Virus record (IMG/VR): IMGVR_UViG_3300031774_000133
Coordinates: 1-25,929 of that record
DNA from: a virus
DNA: 25,929 nt
Strand: one strand, 5' to 3'
Shown: positions 12,541-19,460 of the stretch, piece after piece
How the letters are laid out: each line of letters opens with the position of its first letter
How positions within the stretch are numbered: position 1 is the stretch's first letter
Position numbers and translations under genes: made by a program
The notes under the pieces: generated by a model
The model's database searches: none
The model's input: the letters and a program-made list of their open reading frames with translations, nothing else
What the model was told of the DNA's origin: nothing

Positions 12541-15117
12541 GTGCCTACTGCTCCACAAGAAAAACAACCTAACTACCAAACCACGGCTGGCGAGATTAAC
12601 CTCGACCTGATACCTAAAGATTGGGCTCTTACGCCATTACGTGAGAAAAGGGCTTATCTTGCTGGCTGGACGTCCCAACCATATACGATTGATCAAATTA
12701 AAGATGAATTAGAAGAAGGAAAAGCAACTGGCATAGGTTTAATTACAGGTCAATGGTCCAACGCAGGTGGTCTTTTATGGGTTGATATTGATGGACCAGA
12801 AGGAATTCCAGAACTCGAAAAGCTAGCTGGAGCACCACTTTCAGCGATTTTTCCTCCTACTTTAACTATCTCATCGGGAAAAGAAGGAAGACAACGAATG
12901 CTTTATAGTATTCCCGCTTCAAAATTATCCTTATTACCAGATAAAGCAACAATAAAAATAGGTATACCTGCCTTTGAAATCCTGTTTAGGTCTAGGCAAG
13001 GTGCCATTATGGGCAGTCACCCAGAGACTGAAGGATATTTCACAACTTCTCATGGTGGTTTTGAGTATGCGAAAAATCCTCCTGAATTACCTGAGTGGTT
13101 ATATAAAGCAATTGCAAAGGCACATCCCACTACAAAATTTAGAAAAACACCTAAACAAGGGGTAGTAACTCAACAGATAAATCTCAGTTATGAAGAAGGC
13201 TCTGAATACCAACAGGAAGAACTTCTAAACGAAGCAAAGCTTTATTTAGATCATCTAAGCGAAGACCGTTGTGTCGATTATGAAGAATGGATAACTGTAG
13301 GAGCAGCCTTACATCAAATAGATGAAAGTCTTTTAAAGGAATGGATTGGCTGGTCAGCACAGGCTGATAACTTCCAAGAAGGTGTCTGCGAACAGAAATG
13401 GGGTACTTTTGAACGCCAAGAAGGTGGTCCGGCTCCTGAAAATGGTGCAGGTATCCATACTCTTAGGGCTAAGGCAAAGGAAGATGGATATGTAGAACTA
13501 GGTGGTTTTGTAGTTGAAGCCGCCGATGTATTAGCTGAAAAAGCTAGAAAACTATTTAAAAATGATAGTCCTGAGTTTGCCGAGAAAACTATGAATAGTG
13601 CTATAAAAGCAATTATGGGAACCCCTTCTAAAAAAGAAGAGGAAGAAATAAAAGAGAAAGTAAAAGGAAGAAGCAGACCTAAAACTCCTCCTGCTTCAGA
13701 ACTTGCAGAGTTCGTTACTCAAATGGTAATCGAATGTGGATGGAGATACGATCCTAAATTTGATACCTTTATGTTCTATCAAAGCAGTAAAGGTACATGG
13801 AGAAGAGAAGAATATAAACATGAATATAGACACTTCGTACAAGACCTATTTTTAAGGGAAAATATTCCTACGCCAGGTGGCTTTACATCTCATCTGATCG
13901 GTGACGTAGTTAACCTAACTCAGGCGTATATCACTCACACCTATTGGGATGATGATCCTGACAGACTTGCTTTCCATAATGGTGTCCTAGAAATGAGTAC
14001 AGGAGAATTCCTAGATCATGATCCCGAACACTTTCTAACATGGGGACTTGATTTTGATTATGACCCTCATGCAAATCCAGGACCAATAATTCAATGGCTA
14101 AAAAGAACTCAGTATGGAGATGAGGATAGAGTTCAAGTTCTTAGAGCATGGTTGAAAGCTTGCTTAGTAGGTCAGGGACACGAACTACAGAGATTCCTTG
14201 AAGTCATTGGGCCAGGAGGACGTGGTAAATCTACTTTCGCAAATCTATGTTGCTCTTTAGTTGGTAATGGGAATTATGCAAGTACTACCCTCAATCAGCT
14301 CGAACAAAGCCGTTTTGAGATCGCATCGATAAAAGGTAAGCGACTAACCCTTATCAACGACTCAGAGCGTTACGGAGGCTCTGCACAGATCTTTAAAGCA
14401 CTTACTGGAGGGGATAATCTTCGCTTTGAAGAAAAAAATAAAAATGTAGGTGAGCCATTCGTATATACCGGCATGGTCATGGTTTGCGCCAATGAACCAA
14501 TCCAAACAACTGATAACACCTCTGGCTTAACTAGACGCCGTTTAACCGTGGAGTTTAATCGCTCGTTATGGGATAAAAATTCTGAGGCAAAAGAGATGAT
14601 AAAAATGGAGAATGGAGTGGTAAAGGGCTTATGGAAGAATTATTTACCTGGGTTAGTTAACTGGGTTTTACAAATGAGTACTGAAGAAATGAGAGAATAT
14701 CTTCTTGATACTTACGAAAAAGTACCTTCATTGAAGAAGGTTAGGAATGAAATTCTATTGAATAGTAACAACCTAGTTGAATGGCTCCAGTCCGAAGTTG
14801 TTCATGATCCTGACGCCGTTTCATCTGTAGGTAAGAAAATCCCTGCAGCAAAAGATGCAAAAGAAAGATATTGTAATAGCAGCTTCCATCTCTATGCGAG
14901 CTACTGTTCCTTCTGTGAAGATACGGGGTCAAAACCTGTAGGCCAGAAACGATTTATATCTCTACTTCTTGATTGCTGTAAAAACCAGTTATCGCTCAAA
15001 AACATCTATCATTTCACCAAGAAAGGAAGACCATTTATTAAAGGTTTAGTGGTTCGGAGTTCCGATCAAAAGCACACTTCTTCCCCTACAATACTGCCAG
15101 AAAATAAATTGGCATAG
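12541..15117 (+). CDS. Primase-helicase: PrimPol, PriCT-2 and D5-type SF3 helicase
   Basis: This 858-residue protein begins at GTG 12541 and combines primer synthesis and unwinding. Residues 30-190 form a bifunctional primase-polymerase domain with the metal-binding VDID (81-84), then PTLTISSGKEGRQRM and GAIMGSHPETEGYF. Residues 235-320 form a PriCT-2 region (VDYEEWITVGAALHQI, SAQADNFQEGVCEQKWGTFE). A D5_N-like part (about 385-540) leads to the SF3 helicase: Walker A GPGGRGKST (557-565), Walker B LTLINDSE (602-609), sensor NEPIQ (651-655) and the arginine finger in SGLTRRRLTVEF (661-672). It resembles phage P4/D5 primase-helicases, not the T7 gp4 or DnaB type. The 114-base gap upstream holds no gene. 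Replication would start from an origin that this enzyme recognises or is loaded on. Confidence 0.95.
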   Translation: MPTAPQEKQPNYQTTAGEINLDLIPKDWALTPLREKRAYLAGWTSQPYTIDQIKDELEEGKATGIGLITGQWSNAGGLLWVDIDGPEGIPELEKLAGAPLSAIFPPTLTISSGKEGRQRMLYSIPASKLSLLPDKATIKIGIPAFEILFRSRQGAIMGSHPETEGYFTTSHGGFEYAKNPPELPEWLYKAIAKAHPTTKFRKTPKQGVVTQQINLSYEEGSEYQQEELLNEAKLYLDHLSEDRCVDYEEWITVGAALHQIDESLLKEWIGWSAQADNFQEGVCEQKWGTFERQEGGPAPENGAGIHTLRAKAKEDGYVELGGFVVEAADVLAEKARKLFKNDSPEFAEKTMNSAIKAIMGTPSKKEEEEIKEKVKGRSRPKTPPASELAEFVTQMVIECGWRYDPKFDTFMFYQSSKGTWRREEYKHEYRHFVQDLFLRENIPTPGGFTSHLIGDVVNLTQAYITHTYWDDDPDRLAFHNGVLEMSTGEFLDHDPEHFLTWGLDFDYDPHANPGPIIQWLKRTQYGDEDRVQVLRAWLKACLVGQGHELQRFLEVIGPGGRGKSTFANLCCSLVGNGNYASTTLNQLEQSRFEIASIKGKRLTLINDSERYGGSAQIFKALTGGDNLRFEEKNKNVGEPFVYTGMVMVCANEPIQTTDNTSGLTRRRLTVEFNRSLWDKNSEAKEMIKMENGVVKGLWKNYLPGLVNWVLQMSTEEMREYLLDTYEKVPSLKKVRNEILLNSNNLVEWLQSEVVHDPDAVSSVGKKIPAAKDAKERYCNSSFHLYASYCSFCEDTGSKPVGQKRFISLLLDCCKNQLSLKNIYHFTKKGRPFIKGLVVRSSDQKHTSSPTILPENKLA

Positions 15118-15118
15118 G

Positions 15119-15145
15119 CAAAACCCTTGCAGTGTCTAGGTTTTG
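15119..15145 (+). other. Hairpin after the primase-helicase gene
   Basis: CAAAACC and GGTTTTG form a perfect 7-bp stem with a 13-base loop one base after the stop codon. It lacks a U-tract, so it is a weak terminator candidate or a transcript-stabilising end. The remaining gap to ATG 15198 contains a possible -10 (TTATAT, about 15180) for the next gene. Confidence 0.4.
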
Positions 15146-15197
15146 GGATGTTAGCCTTACTAGGTAATTACTCTCATTCCTTATATAGGGACTAAAC

Positions 15198-15560
15198 ATG
15201 ATTAAAACTTTTATTGCTATTGCAGCAACAACTGCATCTGTAGCTACTCCAGCTGCATTCGCAGGCACATATGTAAATGTTGAAGCTAACTCTGGTTTCA
15301 CAGGTACTGACTATGAAGGATCTGTAACTGATATCCATATTGGTTATGAAGGCGGCAACGAAACTTATGGTTTCTATGTACAAGGTGGTCCAGCAGTTAT
15401 CGCTCCTGAAGGTGGCGACGGTGAAACACGTCTATCTGGAAAGCTTGGCGGTGACATTGCTGCATCAGAAAGACTTGGAATTTATGGTGAAATCTCACTA
15501 TTAACACAAGAAGATGACAACCTTTATGGAACAAAAATCGGAGCTAAGTACAAGTTTTGA
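15198..15560 (+). CDS. Secreted outer-membrane beta-barrel-like protein
   Basis: This 120-residue protein has a clear signal peptide (MIKTFIAIAATTASVATPAA, cleavage after AFA at residue 22). Short amphipathic beta strands separated by Gly/Asp turns follow: TYVNVEANSGFTG, VTDIHIGYEGG, TYGFYVQGGPAV, RLSGKLGGDIA, RLGIYGEISLL, GTKIGAKYKF. The final Phe is typical of outer membrane proteins. About 98 mature residues are too few for a full eight-strand barrel, so it may form a six-strand sheet or an oligomer. I recall similar small porin-like proteins in T4-like cyanophages and marine cyanobacteria. It may alter the host surface or hinder superinfection; this role is inference. The gene has its own leader and promoter-like sequence and may be expressed separately. 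Confidence 0.75.
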   Translation: MIKTFIAIAATTASVATPAAFAGTYVNVEANSGFTGTDYEGSVTDIHIGYEGGNETYGFYVQGGPAVIAPEGGDGETRLSGKLGGDIAASERLGIYGEISLLTQEDDNLYGTKIGAKYKF

Positions 15561-15565
15561 TTTAG

Positions 15566-15784
15566 ATGACCTTTAGTCTTATAAATTTTGTAGAGGCATG
15601 GAATGCTATTAGCTGGTCTGATGCCATTCCATTCTGCCTCTTTCTTTATGTATCCTATTGGTTAAAAGTCAGGATTGACTCCAGTGTTGGTTTAGGTAAG
15701 AAAAAGCGTAATGAACTAAAAAGAACGATAGTAGAAGCGTTACAGGAACACTATGAAGCTCGTACATACGGAGAAAAAGATTAA
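15566..15784 (+). CDS. Small membrane protein
   Basis: This 72-residue protein has one membrane span (about 10-33, SWSDAIPFCLFLYVSYWLK) and a basic cytoplasmic tail (LGKKKRNELKRTIVEALQEH). It starts five bases after the beta-barrel gene and probably belongs to the same transcript. The one-span-plus-basic-tail layout is compatible with a holin-like or accessory membrane protein, without specific evidence. Its stop shares TTAA with the stop of the convergent minus-strand gene. Confidence 0.65.
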   Translation: MTFSLINFVEAWNAISWSDAIPFCLFLYVSYWLKVRIDSSVGLGKKKRNELKRTIVEALQEHYEARTYGEKD

Positions 15785-15963
15785 TCTTCTAATATCTTTT
15801 CAAGAATATCTGAGACATCCATCAGAGCATCTAGACGTAAGGACATATCAGCAATATGCTTACTGACATAAGGTTTCTCTGCTCTTGCTGAGAAAGCTAG
15901 AGCACTTCTTAAATCATCTTGAGCATCTAATAATGCTTGTTCAACTTGCTTAGTTAATGCCAC
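15781..15963 (-). CDS. Small helical protein
   Basis: This 60-residue protein starts at GTG 15963. It is one long helix or helical hairpin (MALTKQVEQALLDAQDDLRS, ALAFSARAEKPYVSKHIADM, LDALMDVSDILEKILED). It is the promoter-distal gene of the minus-strand tail module and ends in TTAA shared with the plus-strand gene. Directly upstream is a strong dyad (15973-16004) that could control its expression. No family is recognised. Confidence 0.6.
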   Translation of the reverse strand: MALTKQVEQALLDAQDDLRSALAFSARAEKPYVSKHIADMSLRLDALMDVSDILEKILED

Positions 15964-15972
15964 GACTATTTA

Positions 15973-16004
15973 TTATCGACGTATATCTTATTTATACTCG
16001 ATAA
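15973..16004. promoter_or_regulatory. Long dyad between two small minus-strand genes
   Basis: TTATCGACGTATA and TATACTCGATAA are inverted copies over 12 bp with a single bulged C, separated by TCTTATT. The dyad starts right after the stop codon of the gene at 16005-16232 and ends nine bases before the start of the gene at 15781-15963. No U-tract follows on either strand. It may be a protein-binding operator or an RNA hairpin that stabilises or isolates the upstream message. Confidence 0.6.
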
Positions 16005-16232
16005 TTAACTAGTTGTCATTGAACTTTTTAAATACTTCTGAATAACCGATATCTGATCCTCCCATTTAGCCACCTGATCTAACTCTTCCTGTATTGCTCC
16101 CGTTATATCAGAATGTTCTCCAATACCTGCGGGATTATTTAAATAAATTTCAACATTTGCAAGATGTATCTGTATCTCTCCATTGGCATGAGCTAGGAGA
16201 GATTTAATAATTTTATCTCTAAGGTTGATCAT
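16005..16232 (-). CDS. Conserved small phage protein (MINLRDKI type)
   Basis: This 75-residue protein begins MINLRDKIIKSLLAHANGEI and continues HLANVEIYLNNPAGIGEHSD, then AIQEELDQVAKWEDQISVIQ. I recognise this pattern as a small protein that is widespread in marine cyanomyoviruses and other phages, often near structural genes. To my knowledge it has no assigned function. It is helical and acidic and lies 21 bases downstream of the first tail-fibre gene. Confidence 0.75.
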   Translation of the reverse strand: MINLRDKIIKSLLAHANGEIQIHLANVEIYLNNPAGIGEHSDITGAIQEELDQVAKWEDQISVIQKYLKSSMTTS

Positions 16233-16253
16233 TTATATGAATGGGATTTCCAT

Positions 16254-18830
16254 TTACTGATATGCTTTTATTATCATCTTAGAGGAACTAATAGCTACAC
16301 CAGCCATTGTATCTGGTGATTGAGATGCTCCTACAGTCCCATCATTTCTAACATAATATCTAGTACCAGGAGTTAAACCTGATAAAGTATCAACAGTATT
16401 GCCAAATGTTTTGATTGTTGCAGTTTGACCGTTTGTATAAGCTTGATCTGCAAATCCTACATATTGATAAGCATTAGCTAAGTTAGTTGAAGTTGCAGTT
16501 ATTTTATATAACCAACCTGTAGTGCCTCCAACATTTGATGACCCAGAATTTTTCCTGTACGATAATATCCAATAATGGTCATTAAATTTAGTAAAATTCT
16601 GAGAGAAATTAGTAGGCGTAGCAACAGTATTTAGAGTGGTTCGTGTTGGAACAGTTAGTGAATTACCTGATGAAGGTATTGTTATATAGTTATGATAGAT
16701 TTGTCCAGAGCCTTCACCAGGACTTCTCCATACCCAATGGAACTTATCTATAAAATCATCATAAATAATCTGAAGCCAAGCTTCTGTGGTTGATGTATTT
16801 GTATTATTTATTTGTGTATGATTTGTATCTCCACCTTGAATAGAGATGACACCAGACGAATTACAAGATCCAAAATTTGCACATAGCCTTTCATTTGATG
16901 AACCACTACCTGCTCTATATCCATATAAGAATTTATTTAGATTAGGATCGTAATCTATTGATGGCGTTCTAGAACTCATATCATTTGCCGCAACGAACGA
17001 ACCAAATGTAGGAGCATTGTTGCCGTTAATAGTTAGAGAAGCTATATAAGCCTTATGACCATAACCAGTATGTGTAAAAATACAAAGTACCTTGTTATTC
17101 GTAGTGTCATAACATGTATCAACGAATTGGCAGGCATCAGTTAGAGCACTTGATAGAGTACCTACAGTTATTGTTGTTCCAGAAATAGATAAAGCTACTG
17201 CTTTTAGATTGTAGACACTACTCTCATCCTTTACGAAGGTAACAACTACTCTCTCTTCATCGGGGTCATATAATATAGATGTTCTACCAGCTTCATTTAC
17301 TCTACAGAGAGCAGATACTATAACAGCAGTACCCCAAGTAATAGTTGTACCACTTACCGTAGCAACTCTTGCCCAGATAGGACTGTTATTACCACTAATT
17401 GTTCCTGATTGTCCCCAGACAAGGCAGAATTTATTATCAGCAACTTTACACAGACGTGTAAAACCATTACTAGATCCAGTGCTAGCAGTAACTTCTGACA
17501 CTGTTGATACGTTGCCTATTGCACTTCCACCTGATGATAAGGTCCAAACACCTACTTTAATATCATTACCTACTTGCCTGGAGAAAATAATTTTGTCATC
17601 AGCCACACTAACAGTAGACTGCCACTGACCAGTAGGACCGTGGTGTGTACTAAAATCACTAGCACCAGCACTAGTCATTGCTGAAGTTACTGCTTCTGTT
17701 ATCTCACTAACTTTGCCATCTGTATCAACCTTAACTGCTTTATTATTAGCAATCGATCCGTTAGCTACTGCGCTAAAGGTGTTGCCTCCAGGGGGAAGAG
17801 CAGCCCAGCTAGGAGCCGCACCACTACCACCAGATGTAAGAACTTGTCCAGATGTACCATAATTAGCTCCCCCAACTCCTAATTTTTTACCAGAAGCAAT
17901 ATTTATATGCTCAGAAAAAGTCCAAGCGTCTGTAGAATTAATCCAATTTATTGTCTTATCTGAGGCACCTTTAAGCGTGATGCCCCCTCCGTCGGCAGTC
18001 GTATCTGATGGGCTACTAACAACACCCATCTCGATATTTTTGTCCTTCACGCTAAGGGTGACAGAATCCACCGTGGTGGTAGTCCCCGAAACTGTGAGGT
18101 TTCCTGAAATCGTGGCATTCGTAGAAACAGTTAATGCGCCTGTTACTCCAAACCCTGTAGACGATACAGTTGCTTTAGTCGAACCACCTACTTGTAGTAA
18201 TAAGTCTCCAGTACCAGCGTCATTAATAACACTATTAGAGGCATTATGAAATATCTCTAGATCATTTCCAGTTCCCCAACGAGCCTTGACGTTGTCGTTA
18301 AAATCAATTCCTGTTGCACCACCTATTGATACTGTTGACCAAGCTAAAACTCCACTACCGTTTGTCTGTAAATATTGCGAAGCACTTCCATCAGCCGCAG
18401 GGAGAGTCCATACCTTATTAGCAGCTACAGTCGTTGGGCTTGCAAAACCTACATAATGTGAACCGTCACCATCCTTTAACCTAATGTCCCCTGTAAATGC
18501 GAAATTACTGCCAGAAATTTTGCTAGGAGTTACTGACGCATCTGGAATAGCAGCCTGATCAATTGTGTCACCCTGCATCATGATCCAGCAGGAAAGACCC
18601 GCTGCCGGAGCTGTAGTAAAGGTTATCTGATTACCTGCAACCGTATAGTCTGTATTGGGCTTCTGCATCACCCCACCAAGACTCACAAAGAGTTGGTATG
18701 GAGTGGCAGCCGCTGTAGCAACCGTCGAGATAGTTAAGTTGAAAGCTGTAGTACTTCCGTTAAAACTACTAGATATATCATCGAAGAGTCTATTCTCTCC
18801 TCGTGCCAGCTGTCTTCCAATGTAGGCCAT
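16254..18830 (-). CDS. Tail fibre/adhesin with beta-propeller-like C-terminal half
   Basis: This 858-residue protein has a cyanophage fibre layout. The N-terminal domain (1-95, FNGSTTAFNLTIS, YQLFVSLGGVMQKPNTDYTV) is a common phage fibre module. A second module at 114-165 (GDIRLKDGDGSHYVG, WTLPAADGSASQYLQ) is also found in the 338-residue protein at 22049-23065. A beta-rich shaft follows, with FNDNVKARWGTGNDLEIFH. From about 400 to 780, repeated units such as RTPSIDYDPNLNKFLYGYRA suggest a beta propeller, likely the receptor-binding part. The end (YVGFADQAYTNGQTATIKTF, LTPGTRYYVRNDGTVG) is a widespread C-terminal fibre domain. It should bind the cyanobacterial surface at adsorption. Sequence of this region would vary with host range. 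Confidence 0.85.
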   Translation of the reverse strand: MAYIGRQLARGENRLFDDISSSFNGSTTAFNLTISTVATAAATPYQLFVSLGGVMQKPNTDYTVAGNQITFTTAPAAGLSCWIMMQGDTIDQAAIPDASVTPSKISGSNFAFTGDIRLKDGDGSHYVGFASPTTVAANKVWTLPAADGSASQYLQTNGSGVLAWSTVSIGGATGIDFNDNVKARWGTGNDLEIFHNASNSVINDAGTGDLLLQVGGSTKATVSSTGFGVTGALTVSTNATISGNLTVSGTTTTVDSVTLSVKDKNIEMGVVSSPSDTTADGGGITLKGASDKTINWINSTDAWTFSEHINIASGKKLGVGGANYGTSGQVLTSGGSGAAPSWAALPPGGNTFSAVANGSIANNKAVKVDTDGKVSEITEAVTSAMTSAGASDFSTHHGPTGQWQSTVSVADDKIIFSRQVGNDIKVGVWTLSSGGSAIGNVSTVSEVTASTGSSNGFTRLCKVADNKFCLVWGQSGTISGNNSPIWARVATVSGTTITWGTAVIVSALCRVNEAGRTSILYDPDEERVVVTFVKDESSVYNLKAVALSISGTTITVGTLSSALTDACQFVDTCYDTTNNKVLCIFTHTGYGHKAYIASLTINGNNAPTFGSFVAANDMSSRTPSIDYDPNLNKFLYGYRAGSGSSNERLCANFGSCNSSGVISIQGGDTNHTQINNTNTSTTEAWLQIIYDDFIDKFHWVWRSPGEGSGQIYHNYITIPSSGNSLTVPTRTTLNTVATPTNFSQNFTKFNDHYWILSYRKNSGSSNVGGTTGWLYKITATSTNLANAYQYVGFADQAYTNGQTATIKTFGNTVDTLSGLTPGTRYYVRNDGTVGASQSPDTMAGVAISSSKMIIKAYQ

Positions 18831-18887
18831 TTAGTTATACAACTACGAATTATTTTTTCTATTCTAAAGTGGCTAATCTATAGAGCC

Positions 18888-19406
18888 TTAACTTGGCTTC
18901 GTTGGAAGGGTATGTGTGTGAGGCCAACCACTAGCAGTAGGTAAATCACGAAGGCTTTTACGATAAGTAACCCACTCTGTAACTTTGGAATCAGCTAATC
19001 CACCTTTATCAGCCAATTGTGTCCAATCACTATCTTTTAATAATCGATCACGCTCTGATCTCTTTCCTATAGCTATATCACTGTCAACACGAGCTTTATA
19101 AGCAGTTTCATTTTGAGCTGCTGTAGAAGTTACATTTCCAGAATCATCTTTAGTATCTATAAAAGTAGGTCCTTTTTTATATTTTGTTTGCCATCTACCA
19201 GAAACTTGTTCTACTCCTTCTCTAACTACACTCTCGTAAGGAGGTGTTGTAGATGGTTGAGCACCGTCATAAACCCAATCATAACCAAAACTATTAACTA
19301 AAGCTTCATCGAGTACTTTTGGAAAACTTGTATTAGGAAATAAATTTTTAAAAGCAGAAGCACCAACTACTAATGTTCCGTCGGATTTCTTACGATATTC
19401 AGTCAT
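18888..19406 (-). CDS. Tail assembly chaperone-like protein
   Basis: This 172-residue protein ends with the typical phage tail assembly chaperone pattern: RSERDRLLKDSDWTQLAD (117-133), EWVTYRKSLRDLP (144-156) and GWPHTHTLPTKPS. The N-terminal part (YRKKSDGTLVVGASAFKNLF) is variable. Such proteins lie next to fibre genes and help fold or attach fibres. Its position between two fibre genes fits this role. The family assignment rests on the R-RD-LL-x-SDW and W-x-x-YR-x-x-LRD motifs. Confidence 0.75.
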   Translation of the reverse strand: MTEYRKKSDGTLVVGASAFKNLFPNTSFPKVLDEALVNSFGYDWVYDGAQPSTTPPYESVVREGVEQVSGRWQTKYKKGPTFIDTKDDSGNVTSTAAQNETAYKARVDSDIAIGKRSERDRLLKDSDWTQLADKGGLADSKVTEWVTYRKSLRDLPTASGWPHTHTLPTKPS

Positions 19407-19460
19407 GTTTTCAAATTAGATACATATAATTCTAAAGGAGTTAATTATTCAAGTACATAA

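Noticed and set aside
17977-18249. 90-residue plus-strand frame inside the fibre gene
   Set aside because: It is antisense to repeat-rich fibre sequence; its low complexity (Val/Thr/Pro) mirrors the fibre codons.
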